Source: Aureliella helgolandensis (lineage in GTDB: Bacteria > Planctomycetota > Planctomycetia > Pirellulales > Pirellulaceae). Taken from it: a stretch of 64,000 nt of DNA. The first letter of the stretch is position 1, and every line of letters begins with the position of its first letter. This document shows, piece after piece, positions 45,956-55,842 of the stretch. The notes beneath the pieces are model-generated. The model saw only the letters and a program-made list of their open reading frames with translations. It made no database searches and was not told the DNA's origin. The translations under genes and the position numbers were made by a program. The stretch is from the NCBI RefSeq assembly GCF_007752135.1, contig NZ_CP036298.1, forward strand, positions 2,170,001-2,234,000, given 5' to 3'.

Positions 45956-46971
45956 GTGTCTTCGGTTGCCGGGACGCTTGCCTGATTGAATTGACAAGTT
46001 GCGTCGCTAGATTTTCTGGAATTCGTAAAACCCCACGTCGTGTCCAGTTGCCTGAAATGCCAACAGTGTACTCGCCGACCAGCCAAATTGTTTTTCAGAT
46101 CGTTCGGTGGCTTCCAGCCGCCAATGCATCGGCTGAATCGCGACTTTGAGTCATGAAGTTCGCGATCATCTAGGGAGCCCGACTCGCCACAAGGGGCATC
46201 CGTCGACTCGAGTGCAAGCCAACCGAGTGGATTGAGTGCTTTCCTCACGCGATGGGAAATGAATGACCTGCTGTTCCGGATCTTGGTAGAGAATCTTCGT
46301 CCAGAAAAAGCGGTTGCAAACTAGCCACCGCTATGGTTCGTCATCGTTCCCAGCGCGTGCTGAGGAAGCCTAATGGGGGCGTTGCCACGAATACTGGACG
46401 CTGAGGTGAACGTATTGCATCTGTTGGGGATGGTCATTCACTCTCTGCGCACATACTCGCTGACCGGGATTGAGCACTGTCGTAGAATTTGGCGCGAGCC
46501 AGCAAGACCGCTGCAACGATGATTCTTGTGCCTAGCTGGGGCCTGGTTACTCGCGCCAACGCCAAATCCTTGGAACTGGATCTGGGCTCTCTGCTTGCTC
46601 CCGTTTGCTCGGAATCCAGCGTGGCTGTCGGTCGGTGGACTGTCATTGCTGTACTGGGGGCGAATGGGTTTTTGTACGGGGATTCCAGCACTCCGATTTT
46701 AGGTACCACTTAGCTTGGAGTGGCGTTCTTTGATTTCGTTGGAACTTGGATCGATTCCGGTCCTGCTTCTGCTATTCTAATAAAGTCTTGGTTTTACTCT
46801 GCGAATCGGTGGGGGAATTCTTAGCCTCAGCTCCTGCGATCTAGAGAAAACTCCAAAAACTTAGAGTCGTGTTTGTAAGGTCTGCGTTTGCACTACGATA
46901 GTCACTGTGACGGGTGGCAAATGGCCTGCTTCGCCGCATGAATTTGAACTCACAACGGAGAGCGCTCAGCG
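45956..46971. other. Intergenic region upstream of the arsenosugar genes
   Basis: About one kilobase. Open frames on both strands around 46434-46713 are mirror images of each other and have no family-like sequence. The promoter of the arsenosugar operon should lie here, but I see no clear palindrome. No RNA gene seen. Confidence 0.35.
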
Positions 46972-48150
46972 ATGACGGTAAACAACGGAAAACCGAACAA
47001 AGCGGTGGAATCTAGCGTCTATGACCGCTACGCTGCTGCTGCGCAGCAAGTTGAACCAGCCCTCTGCTGCCCCGTCGAATACGCCGCAGATTTCCTGTCA
47101 GTCATTCCCGATGAAGTCATCGAGCGCGACTATGGGTGCGGGGATCCAACGCCTTACGTTGAGCCTGGGGATACGGTTTTGGATCTCGGATCGGGAGGTG
47201 GGAAGCTATGCTTCATTGCAGCCCAAGTCGTCGGTGAATCTGGTCGCGTCATTGGTGTGGATTGCAACCGCGAAATGTTGACCTTGGCCCGTAGTGCGGC
47301 TCCTAAGGTGGCCGAGCGAGTAGGGTTTAGCAACGTTGAGTTTCGCTACGGGATGATCCAAGACCTCGAGTTGGACCTGGCCAGGCTTGAATCCGAGCTG
47401 ACGAAACACCCAGTCAAAGATTCTGACGACTTTCTTCGCCTACGGCACCTGCAAGAGCACTTGCGTAGCGAACATCCATTGGTCGCAAGCGACTCGATCG
47501 ACTGTGTTGTTTCCAACTGTGTCCTCAATTTGGTTCGTCAACAAGACCGCACGCAATTGTTCGCAGAGCTCTTTCGTGTACTACGACGCGGAGGACGGGC
47601 TGCCATCAGCGATATTGTTTCCGACGAGACGGTGCCGGAGGAAATGAAGCATGATCCCCAACTCTGGTCAGGCTGTTTGTCGGGAGCCTTTCGCGAAGAC
47701 GAGTTCCTGCAGGCTTTCGAAGAAGCTGGGTTTCACGGCATCGAAGTGGCCAAGCGGGCAAAGGCTCCTTGGCAGACCATCAACGGAATTGAGTTTCGTT
47801 CGGTGACCGTGGTAGCCTACAAGGGCAAGCAAGGCCCCTGCTTGGAGCGAAACCAAGCTGTCGTTTACCGCGGTCCGTTCAAGAAGGTTGAAGACGACGA
47901 TGGACATCTCTATCGCCGTGGGGAGCGAATGGCCGTTTGCGACAAGACGTTTCAATTGCTCGGACAAAAGCCCTACCAAGGCATGTTTGATGCAATCGAA
48001 CCGCTTAGCCAAGTTCCGTTGGCCGACGCCGAGCCTTTTGATTGCCGAAGATCCAAGCTTCGCCACCCCCACGAATCCAAGGGAATCGACTATCGCGCTA
48101 CGACCGAGTCTCAAGGGCCGTGCTGTGGAAGCGACTCGGATTGCTGTTAG
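46972..48150 (+). CDS. arsM: Arsenosugar-type arsenite methyltransferase
   Basis: 392 residues. The N-terminal methyltransferase has the SAM motif VLDLGSGGGKL and cysteines in ALCCPVEY, CVVSNCVLNL and LWSGCLSGAF, matching the arsenic-binding positions of ArsM. Unlike the ArsM at 26641 it has the extra C-terminal domain of about 110 residues (RSVTVVAYKGKQGPCLERNQ, then a YRGPF/YRRGER block, then CDKTF) found in the arsenosugar-associated form. It ends GPCCGSDSDCC. It should methylate As(III) with SAM before sugar attachment. The next gene is arsS. The two ArsM proteins are clearly different subtypes. Confidence 0.9.
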   Translation: MTVNNGKPNKAVESSVYDRYAAAAQQVEPALCCPVEYAADFLSVIPDEVIERDYGCGDPTPYVEPGDTVLDLGSGGGKLCFIAAQVVGESGRVIGVDCNREMLTLARSAAPKVAERVGFSNVEFRYGMIQDLELDLARLESELTKHPVKDSDDFLRLRHLQEHLRSEHPLVASDSIDCVVSNCVLNLVRQQDRTQLFAELFRVLRRGGRAAISDIVSDETVPEEMKHDPQLWSGCLSGAFREDEFLQAFEEAGFHGIEVAKRAKAPWQTINGIEFRSVTVVAYKGKQGPCLERNQAVVYRGPFKKVEDDDGHLYRRGERMAVCDKTFQLLGQKPYQGMFDAIEPLSQVPLADAEPFDCRRSKLRHPHESKGIDYRATTESQGPCCGSDSDCC

Positions 48151-48279
48151 TGGTAGAGCTGTTGTGAACGGGCGAATGACGCCGGTTCAGTGGCACGTCG
48201 GACAAGCATGTTCAGCGTGAAGCCCGCTCGGCGCCCTTCATTTCTACTTTTAAGCCTCGACCTTTTGGATGTAGCTAAG

Positions 48280-49329
48280 ATGATACTTAAAACACTCCAA
48301 CGCGCCGGAAACGCGTTGGCTTCGCCCGCCCAGCAATTGGAAGTTCTCGGAGACCCAGCTCGCATTGTGGCCGGCCGCTTTCAAGAAAGCCTCGATAGGC
48401 TGGGCTGGAGTGACATAACACGTACCAGCCTTAAGACGCTGCAGATTAATCTGGGGAAAGTTTGCAATCAAACTTGCACCCACTGTCACGTCGACGCAGG
48501 TCCGGACCGTCGCGAAAGCATGTCTCAAGAAACCGCTGCGCAGGTGATCGACTTTTTGTCGCGTTCGCAGGCGGAAACGCTGGATATCACCGGCGGTGCA
48601 CCCGAGATGAATGCCAACTTTCGCTCCTTGGTCGAGCAAGCGACAGCGCTGGGGAAAAATGTCATCGATCGCTGTAATCTCACGATTCTAATGGCCAACG
48701 GGTTTACGTATTTACCAGAATTCCTGGCGAAACATCGCGTCAATGTTGTCGCTTCGCTTCCCTGCTATTTGGAAGAAAACTGTGATGCTCAACGCGGAGA
48801 CGGCGTATTCGTGAAGTCGATTGAAGCGATTCGTGCTCTCAACGAACTTGGGTATGGTCGGCCCGATTCCGGTCTAAAACTCGATTTGGTTTATAACCCA
48901 GTTGGTATCGGCCTACCTCCAGAACAGTCGCAACTAGAGCGTGACTACCGCGAGCAGCTGAACGAACGCTACTCGATCTGTTTCAATCGGTTGTTCACGA
49001 TCACCAATATGCCAGTCAGCCGATTCTTGCACGACCTGCTTAGACAAGAGAAATACGAGGTCTATATGCAGAAGCTGATCGAGGCCTTCAATCCACAGAC
49101 TATCGACGATCTGATGTGCCGTTCTCTGGTTTCAGTGGATTGGAACGGGTTCCTATACGATTGCGATTTCAATCAGATGCTTGACTTGCCGCTGGACCAA
49201 CATGAGCGTCGCTTGCATATCTCGGAACTGCAGGATTCTGATCTTGTCGACCGCAAGGTTAAGACGGCAAATCATTGCTTTGGCTGCACCGCCGGATGTG
49301 GCTCCAGCTGTACCGGCAGCTTAGCCTAA
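48280..49329 (+). CDS. arsS: Arsenosugar biosynthesis radical SAM protein ArsS
   Basis: About 349 residues from the ATG at 48280; earlier in-frame ATGs overlap poorly conserved sequence. The radical SAM motif CNQTCTHCHV (CX3CX2C) and the ArsS block GGAPEMNANF are present. The C-terminus is HCFGCTAGCGSSCTGS; in selenoprotein forms of this family the third position of CTAGUGSSC is selenocysteine, and here it is Cys. ArsS is proposed to transfer the 5'-deoxyadenosyl group to dimethylarsenite, forming the precursor of arsenosugars. Its gene follows arsM by about 130 bases. The assignment is secure. Confidence 0.94.
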   Translation: MILKTLQRAGNALASPAQQLEVLGDPARIVAGRFQESLDRLGWSDITRTSLKTLQINLGKVCNQTCTHCHVDAGPDRRESMSQETAAQVIDFLSRSQAETLDITGGAPEMNANFRSLVEQATALGKNVIDRCNLTILMANGFTYLPEFLAKHRVNVVASLPCYLEENCDAQRGDGVFVKSIEAIRALNELGYGRPDSGLKLDLVYNPVGIGLPPEQSQLERDYREQLNERYSICFNRLFTITNMPVSRFLHDLLRQEKYEVYMQKLIEAFNPQTIDDLMCRSLVSVDWNGFLYDCDFNQMLDLPLDQHERRLHISELQDSDLVDRKVKTANHCFGCTAGCGSSCTGSLA

Positions 49330-49414
49330 ATTGCAAAATTTGAACTGTCCTCCGAATCCCTCAGCTACCCAGGGCAGAGCAACAGCAATGGAACTGCATT
49401 CTAGGAAAGCGTAG

Positions 49415-50312
49415 ATGGGATGGCGGGCGTTTGCTCTAGTGGAATCACTGCTAGTAATAGCGATTCTTGGTGTCCTGGTCGAACTGCTATTGCCAGCCGT
49501 ATACGCAGCATCCCAAAGATGCGCGCGGCATGTCCTGCAGCAATAACTCGCGGCAGTTGGGAATCGCTTCGCACAACTAGCAAATCGCTCATCGACGAAT
49601 GCCCCCTGCAGGCCCAAGCACCCGTTTTTCGAGGTCTTCACCTTCTACGGCATCCGACACGCATTTATCGTTTACGGCAATCCTTCCGATTCTCGAGCAG
49701 GAAAAGCTCTACAAGCAAATAGACCTGAGGGGGCATGCAACGCAACTCCTACCAATAACGCTGATGCCAAACAGGTCGTCACTACGTTCATTTGACCGTC
49801 TGATGCTTGGCGTCCGACCCCCAGCGACGCGGCAGGCACAGGCTGTACCGGCTATGGCCCCATTTACAACGGTGATCGGGCTCCGGTCTCCCGCCTCCGA
49901 AATAAGGCCTCGCAAGCCGAGGGGGCATTGGTCAAAACTGGTCACCGTCTCGCTGATATGACCGATGGCACCACAATTACGATATTGATCGCTGAGGATA
50001 TTGGCCGCGATGAGCGGATGCGAGCGAATTCCTTGTGTCTCGACCGTTGGCTGGACTAAAACGGCGATTTTGGCGCTGGGCAGAAGCGGACAACACTTTC
50101 GGTGTTGCAGAACTTTCGGTGTTTCGGAGGAATTTGCAACCACCTCTCGCCGTAAGGAGGTTCCGTTGCTTGCGGTTGGATCCTCAGTAATTGCGGCCCT
50201 TTTGAAGAGCTATTTAGTCAGTACCCGGGTGGTGCCCATGGTTTCCTCGCGGTTGGTTCGGTGCCGTTCCTCTTGGAATGGCTCGAAGCAAAATGCTTCG
50301 GGCACTCGTCAC
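49415..50312 (+). pseudogene. Decayed DUF1559 pseudopilin-like gene
   Basis: The ATG at 49415 starts a type IV pilin-like N-terminus (FALVESLLVIAILGVLVE, LLLPAVYAAS) and stops after 43 codons. Further frames continue the family: AILPILEQEKLYKQIDLRG near 49690, TGCTGYGPIYNG near 49840, MTDGTTITILIAEDIGR near 49960 and PGGAHGFLAVGS near 50230. This is the order of DUF1559 (SBP_bac_10) proteins, expanded in planctomycetes. Several frameshifts make it inactive. Confidence 0.75.
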
Positions 50313-50357
50313 TAGGAATGGCAGCGAAGTTACATCAACCTCCCTACAACAGCATGC

Positions 50358-51485
50358 ATGAGTCTCTTCCAGATGTTAACCGTGTTGATCTTAGTCGTAG
50401 CCTGCCTAGCATATGCCAATGGAGCTAACGATAACTTTAAGGGAGTTGCCACGCTCCTGGGCAGCGGTACTGCGAATTTTAACAAAGCGATCCTATGGGC
50501 GACGGGATGTACGTTAGCCGGTTCGATCGTCGCCATAGCTCTAGCCGGGGCTTTATTGAAAACCTTCAGTGGTAAAGGGCTCGTAGACGAAGCCCTGGTC
50601 GACCAGGCGGGCTTCGCTGCAGCTGTTGCTTTGGGGGCTGCATTGACTGTCTTGATTGCAACACGCCTGGGCTTGCCCGTCTCAACGACGCACGGACTCC
50701 TGGGCGCTTTGTTGGGTGCCGGCTTGGCAGCAGGCTCGTCGATCGCGATTCCTACGCTACTTTCTGCCTTCGTGGTTCCGCTGCTCGTCAGTCCTGTCCT
50801 GGCTATCGCAGCAACAATCGCAATCTATCCACTGCTGCGGCTTCTTCGAAGGAGGCTGAAGATCAATGCGCATACCTGTTTGTGTGTCGGTAAACAAGTC
50901 GTTGAAACGGTTGCAGTTGGTGATGCAGCGCAACTAGCACTGCGTCACGAGGCACTAACGGTTACACACGGCGATTCGCTGCACTGTCGCAGTCAGTATT
51001 CCGGAAGCGTTTTGGGCATTGAAGCGGACTCGACTCTGAATGCGATGCACTATCTGTCTTCTGGCGTTGTGAGCTTTGCGCGGGGGCTCAATGATACTCC
51101 CAAGATGGCCGCATTACTTCTTGTTACACCCGCGATTGACTCCATCTCTGCCCTTGCACTCGTAGGCACAGCAATCGCCATCGGCGGCTTTCTGAACGGA
51201 CGCAGAGTGGCGGAGACGATGAGCCATAAAATTACAGCGATGAATCACGGCCAAGGGTTTACGGCAAATCTTTTGACTGGGATAATCGTGATCGGCGCGA
51301 GCCGATTCGGAATGCCTGTTTCAACCACGCACGTAAGTTGTGGAACCCTTTTTGGCATCGGTTCCGTAACCGGCAGTGCAAACCGCAAGGTAATACTATC
51401 GATTTTTGGCGCGTGGATCATCACTCTTCCCCTGGGTGCCATCCTCGGAAGTTTGACGTGGATACTCTTAGGTTTGGCAAGTTAG
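50358..51485 (+). CDS. pit: PiT-family inorganic phosphate transporter
   Basis: 375 residues with about ten membrane segments and both PiT signature repeats: GANDNFKG near residue 23 and GLNDTPKM near 242, as well as two GLPVSTTH/GMPVSTTH motifs. It moves phosphate with cations across the inner membrane and cannot fully exclude arsenate. The gene lies between arsS and the arsenosugar glycosyltransferase gene on the same strand, eight bases before the latter. A PiT gene in arsenosugar clusters is known from other bacteria; it may import phosphate or arsenate, or export a product. The family call is secure. Confidence 0.93.
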   Translation: MSLFQMLTVLILVVACLAYANGANDNFKGVATLLGSGTANFNKAILWATGCTLAGSIVAIALAGALLKTFSGKGLVDEALVDQAGFAAAVALGAALTVLIATRLGLPVSTTHGLLGALLGAGLAAGSSIAIPTLLSAFVVPLLVSPVLAIAATIAIYPLLRLLRRRLKINAHTCLCVGKQVVETVAVGDAAQLALRHEALTVTHGDSLHCRSQYSGSVLGIEADSTLNAMHYLSSGVVSFARGLNDTPKMAALLLVTPAIDSISALALVGTAIAIGGFLNGRRVAETMSHKITAMNHGQGFTANLLTGIIVIGASRFGMPVSTTHVSCGTLFGIGSVTGSANRKVILSIFGAWIITLPLGAILGSLTWILLGLAS

Positions 51486-51492
51486 GTGCATT

Positions 51493-52875
51493 GTGCAAGA
51501 AGTCTCATTATTTTCAGCAGCAAAGTCCCACGGCGACTCCGTGTCGCTGGCTGCCAAGGAGCACTTGCTCGTCTTCGCTCGGATGCCAGAGCCAGGGAAC
51601 ACGAAAACGCGGCTTATTCCAGCCTGTGGTGCAGATGCTGCTGCTGCCATTTCAATGTTTCTTACTCAAAAGACGATCCGGACGGCTAATCGTTTCGCAG
51701 CTTCGCGCGGCTGTAAAGTAACAATTCACTTTTCTGGTGGAGATACTCGCTCCATGAGGGAAGCCTTTGGCGCAGAATCCGATTACGTCGTGCAGCTGGG
51801 AAGTAGTTTGGGAAGTCGGTTGGAGCATGCGACAGAACGCTCCTTTTCGACAGGCGCGAGCCGCGTCGTCGTAATTGGCACCGACTGCCTGGAACTCGAA
51901 GAGGAAGACCTTGAGGTCGCATTTGATGCGTTACATACGAACGAGGTCGTTCTTGGCCCTGCCACCGACGGTGGCTACTACCTTATCGGCTTGAAACACT
52001 TCCAGCCACTCATCTTTCAGCATATTGATTGGGGGAGTGAGTTCGTATTCGCACAGACGAAAGCAATCGCCCAGCAATGCTCCAGTTCCATTGTGGAACT
52101 CAGGCCTTTGGCTGATGTTGATCACCCCGAAGATCTGCTTCCCTTGCGGCGCAAGGACCATCGAGACTCCAGTGGATTGTTCAACACCGTTCCAGGTCGT
52201 CTGTCGGTTATCATTCCAACACTCAATGAAGCTAGTTGTTTACGTGAATGCATGGCGGCACTAGGGCCCCTCGACGATACGCTAGAAATAATTGTGGTAG
52301 ATGCTGGAAGCCTCGACGAGACCGTTGCAATCGCTAAAGAGTGCGCGACTAAAACCTTTATTGGAAATGCAGGCCGCGCGGTTCAATTGAATGCGGGGGC
52401 CGCTATCGCATCAGGCGAGCACTTGCTCTTCTTGCATGCAGATTCAATTCTGCCGGCAGGCTACCGAGAATCGATTCGCCAATGCATGTCGGGCAATAGC
52501 ATCGCAGGCGCATTTCGACTGGGAATTGCAAGTAGTTCTCCTGGCTTAAGAATTGTCGAGTGGGGAACAAATGTTCGCTCACGGGTGTTGCAGCTTCCCT
52601 ACGGCGATCAAGGAGTATTCATGCGAACAAGTACATTTTTCGATATGGGCGGATATCGAAAAATGCCCATTATGGAGGACTATGAGCTAGTCGAGCGATT
52701 GCGCCGACGTGGCAGGATTCAACTGCTCAATCAGACTATTTCGACATCTGGCCGTCGATGGAAAAAAAATGGAATCGTTCGAACCACTTTTCTAAATCAG
52801 TTGTGCATCGCCGCCTACAAACTCGGCGTCTCCAAAAATACGATATCCAAGCTATATAACGGAAAGCGGGCTTGA
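51493..52875 (+). CDS. Fused arsenosugar glycosyltransferases (TIGR04282 + TIGR04283 types)
   Basis: 460 residues from a GTG, seven bases after the pit stop. Residues 22-220 are the TIGR04282/DUF2064 type: LLVFARMPEPGNTKTRL at the start, VVIGTDCLEL and LGPATDGGYYLIGL. Residues 232-460 are the TIGR04283 GT2 type: LSVIIPTLNEAS, GRAVQLNAGAAIASGEHLLF, and LPYGDQGVFMR. Both families are known from arsenosugar clusters, usually as separate neighbouring genes. One is thought to make, the other to attach or modify, the sugar moiety. The fusion fits sequential steps on one intermediate. The start could also be a few codons further in. Confidence 0.9.
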   Translation: MQEVSLFSAAKSHGDSVSLAAKEHLLVFARMPEPGNTKTRLIPACGADAAAAISMFLTQKTIRTANRFAASRGCKVTIHFSGGDTRSMREAFGAESDYVVQLGSSLGSRLEHATERSFSTGASRVVVIGTDCLELEEEDLEVAFDALHTNEVVLGPATDGGYYLIGLKHFQPLIFQHIDWGSEFVFAQTKAIAQQCSSSIVELRPLADVDHPEDLLPLRRKDHRDSSGLFNTVPGRLSVIIPTLNEASCLRECMAALGPLDDTLEIIVVDAGSLDETVAIAKECATKTFIGNAGRAVQLNAGAAIASGEHLLFLHADSILPAGYRESIRQCMSGNSIAGAFRLGIASSSPGLRIVEWGTNVRSRVLQLPYGDQGVFMRTSTFFDMGGYRKMPIMEDYELVERLRRRGRIQLLNQTISTSGRRWKKNGIVRTTFLNQLCIAAYKLGVSKNTISKLYNGKRA

Positions 52876-53097
52876 GTACTCCTGCCTGAGCATTTTTTGC
52901 ACGGCACGTAACGTTCCAAGGTAAGCGTACACCATAGCCAGTCGGCATGCGTGGTTGTTTGGTTGTAGAGTTCACTGTAGGGCACAGCAAGTTGCTCGTC
53001 GTCATGATCTTGATTCACGACTTTACATTGAAGACATTCTGATACAGCCAGCTGGCTGGCAGCACCGACTAGCGCACCTGCGAATCCAAGTGCTTGG

Positions 53098-54159
53098 TTG
53101 ATTTCGACGGGACGATTTAAGGCAATCGACATCATTCGCCGTCGTGATAATGCTCGCGAGATTGCTCCCGAAGTCACGACACGCATTCAAGAAGTTTGTG
53201 GAGCCAATGTTCAGCGAGCCGAGACTGAAATCGAAGACGATCAGTTACGGTTGATTTTTACCTGCTGTCACCCGGCGATTGATCCGAAAGTGCAGGTACC
53301 GCTGACTCTGAGAGAAGTATGCGGGCTGATAACCAAAGAGATTGCGAAGGCGTTTCCGACGTCACCAGCGACTATGGCTCAGCGAATCGTCCGAGGCAAA
53401 GCGAAGATTTGAGACGCGGGAATTCCGTTTGTTATTCCCGGACTGAGTGATTTGCCGGGGCGACTCGATGGTGTGCTTTCGGTGATATATCTTATCTTCG
53501 ATGAAGGGTATTCGGCGTCCAGCTGTGATTCACTGGTTCGTAGTGGCTTGTCGGATGAAGCGATTCGGTTGTGTCGACTTCTATTGGAGTTGCACAGTGA
53601 TGCCGAAGTGATGGGGCTACTGGCATTGATGCTGTTGCGCGAGTCGCGACGCACAGCACGAACTTCAAGCGATGGTCAGATCGTTTTACTGGAGAATCAA
53701 GATCGCAGTTTGTGGAACCGCGACTTGATCGACGAAGGTAAATGGCTCATTGAGCAATCACTCGAATTGCGGCGGTTCGGATTCTACACATTGCAAGCGG
53801 CGATTTCGGCAGTGCACGCTGACGCGCGGGCGTCAACCGAAACCGACTGGAATCAAGTCGTTGCCCTGTATTCGGTTTTGATTCAGGTCGATCCGACTCC
53901 CGTGTTTGAGTTGAACCAGGCTGTTGCAGTGGCGATGCGAGACGTTCCCGACACTGGAATCGCAATTATCGACGCAATTCTGGAGCAAGGCGAACTCGTT
54001 GGCTACCATCTCGCTCAATCGGCGCGCGGCGAGCTATTGCGTCGAGCCGGTCGAACCGCCGAAGCGGCCACGGCTTTCGAGCAAGCGTTGGAACTTACGC
54101 AACAGGAACCGGAACGTCGTTTCCTCGCCAAGCGATTGGGAATTCTGCGTGGATATTGA
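53098..54159 (+). pseudogene. Inactivated ECF42-like sigma factor with C-terminal TPR-like domain
   Basis: The frame begins at RFKAIDIIRRRD, in the sigma-2 region, so the first 60-70 residues are missing. It continues with EDDQLRLIFTCCHPAIDP and VRGKAKI. A TGA then replaces the usual Arg codon at 53410-53412, after which DAGIPFVIPGLSDLPGRLD, VLSVIYLIFDEGYS and a helical C-terminal domain follow to 54159. This is the layout of ECF sigma factors with a DUF6596/TPR-like extension (group ECF42), which are coupled to DGPF/YCII genes like those downstream. The long intact second half suggests recent loss of function. Confidence 0.8.
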
Positions 54160-54188
54160 TGTTTCTTGGCTCCAAGGGGACGGTGAGG

Positions 54189-54647
54189 CTAATTCCAATT
54201 GTCAATCTTGATGTCAGTCGGCGAAGGCTTTCCGATGCCGGTTTCAACAAGGTCTTTCAGGCTCAGCATGAACGTGGCCCACTTCATGCTGCAGTGCGCC
54301 GTAAATTCAATCGCCTCACGCCAGTTTTTGTGACTGAAAAGGACGATGGTATAATCGCCGTCCTCGGCTAAGTCGAAAACAACATCCGTATCTATCCATT
54401 CATCCGGTCCCGAAGTGAATCGCCAGTGAACCGTCTTATCCGGAATAAGCTCCACTATTTCCATGTTCATACTTCCAATCTCCTGCCCGCTCTCGGCGAG
54501 GAAGCGAACATTGAGGGTGCCGCCTATGCGAGTATCTCCCGTCGTTTCCTTCGTCCACCAACCTGCGATACCATCGGTGGTCGATAAAGCTGTGTACACG
54601 CTGGACGCCGACGCTCTAACTCCGACTCTGTGAATGATGTCTACCAT
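54189..54647 (-). CDS. SRPBCC (AHSA1-like) protein
   Basis: 152 residues of the START/SRPBCC fold, Activator-of-Hsp90 ATPase-1-like branch: VGVRASASSVYTALSTTDGIAGWW at the start, with a hydrophobic ligand pocket and a C-terminal long helix (FMLSLKDLVETG). Members bind small lipophilic compounds. The gene is on the opposite strand to the sigma relic and near an ArsR-type regulator and a second SRPBCC gene, an arrangement common in ECF/DGPF neighbourhoods. The ligand is unknown. Confidence 0.85.
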   Translation of the reverse strand: MVDIIHRVGVRASASSVYTALSTTDGIAGWWTKETTGDTRIGGTLNVRFLAESGQEIGSMNMEIVELIPDKTVHWRFTSGPDEWIDTDVVFDLAEDGDYTIVLFSHKNWREAIEFTAHCSMKWATFMLSLKDLVETGIGKPSPTDIKIDNWN

Positions 54648-54743
54648 TTTGGGTTGTTCCCTAATTCTGGCTATGCGCGATGGTGCTCACAGCTTGATTC
54701 GTAAAATGCCACCGTTGCGGGAACTTGCCCATGTCGTTGGTGT

Positions 54744-55079
54744 TTACTCCTCGGCAAACCGCTTCAGTCGCGTCAATGCGTCGTCCCAATGGCGTGAAAT
54801 GTCTTCGAGGGACAATTTGAGTTCTCGTATGGGCTTGGGGTTGAATTGAAACAAATTCTCGCGACCACATTTAACACCCTTCACCATCCCGACTTCTTCC
54901 AGAACGTGTAGGTGTTTGCGGATTGCTTGCCGCGTCAATGACGACTTCTCGGCCAACGTCGTAACGGAGTACGGTTCGCCCCCTCCGAGTTTTACTAGTA
55001 GCAACAATCGGGTTTTGTCTCCGAGAGCGGCAAATAGCGGCGCTTGGTTGCTCAATTGACGTGCGAGAGTTTTATTCAT
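54744..55079 (-). CDS. ArsR-type winged-helix regulator
   Basis: 111 residues from the ATG at 55079 (MNKTLARQL), overlapping the stop of the SRPBCC gene by eight bases. Winged-helix core LFAALGDKTRLLLLVKL and recognition region SSLTRQAIRKHLHVLEE. It lacks the CxC metal site of ArsR metal sensors, so it probably senses another signal; regulators of this branch usually pair with SRPBCC genes as here. It probably controls the divergent or co-transcribed SRPBCC genes. Confidence 0.88.
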   Translation of the reverse strand: MNKTLARQLSNQAPLFAALGDKTRLLLLVKLGGGEPYSVTTLAEKSSLTRQAIRKHLHVLEEVGMVKGVKCGRENLFQFNPKPIRELKLSLEDISRHWDDALTRLKRFAEE

Positions 55080-55536
55080 GGGTAGCAACATGGCGAGCAA
55101 TATTCTTGATTTGCCCCTCCCAACCTTTTTCGTTCATTCGGAATGCTTCATCGCGACGTCCCGGCGGCAAAGCGTCGAAGCCAGATTCGATGATTTGCAG
55201 CGATGTGCCGTTGCCGTTTGAACGGAATCGAAACTCCACGAGAGTGAGTGGTTCGTGTGTGTAGTCGACATCCGTGTTGACGGCGTGTGGGTGCCACTGA
55301 AAAGCGAAGTAAGTCATCGGTTCAATCGCTGTGGTGATCACCTCCATCCGCACATGCTCAAATCCAGGATGCGAGACTTGTCCCGCTGTTCTTTCCCCAA
55401 CGGCAAACTCGCTTTCCAAGTTCACGTGGAACCATTGGCCGAATTCGCGATAGTCTGTGACCGCTTTCCAAACGCGTTCGAGCGGTGCCGCAATCTCGAT
55501 TGCCTTCTCAATATTGTCAGTTTCTGATTTCTTCAT
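55072..55536 (-). CDS. SRPBCC family protein coupled to the ArsR-type regulator
   Basis: 154 residues from the ATG at 55536 (MKKSETDNIE), which has GGAAG six bases upstream. SRPBCC/AHSA1-like motifs: AIEIAAPLERVWKAVTDY, FGQWF, and TLVEFRFRSNGNGTSLQI. A C-terminal helix (GWEGQIKNIARHV) ends the fold. The overlap with the regulator ATG means that both are translated together; such pairs are widespread, and the regulator may respond to a compound bound by the SRPBCC protein (inference). Confidence 0.88.
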   Translation of the reverse strand: MKKSETDNIEKAIEIAAPLERVWKAVTDYREFGQWFHVNLESEFAVGERTAGQVSHPGFEHVRMEVITTAIEPMTYFAFQWHPHAVNTDVDYTHEPLTLVEFRFRSNGNGTSLQIIESGFDALPPGRRDEAFRMNEKGWEGQIKNIARHVATHE

Positions 55537-55842
55537 GTTGATCTTCCGTCCCCATTCTTTTATGCAACCCATGGGTTGCATATTAGCTGAGCGCTTATTG
55601 CCTGTCAACTTCCTTTGTTCGGAAAGATGATCGGCAGGGTTTCCCTCCGAGTTCTGGTTGGGTTGAACCGAAATATTTTGTGCGACAGACGTATTCGACC
55701 TTCACCTGTCTACTTTGGTGAAGCGCAGAAATTCGAAAGAAAATGCTTCGCGGCTGTAGATTTGAGATCTTCCCATTCGACTAGGACGTGAATCCGCAGT
55801 GCCAAACCTGCTTTTCTACAACGAAAACTAAGGAGAAAACAT

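Noticed and set aside
46434-46713. Open frames on both strands upstream of the arsenosugar arsM
   Set aside because: They mirror each other, lack good starts and show no family motif.
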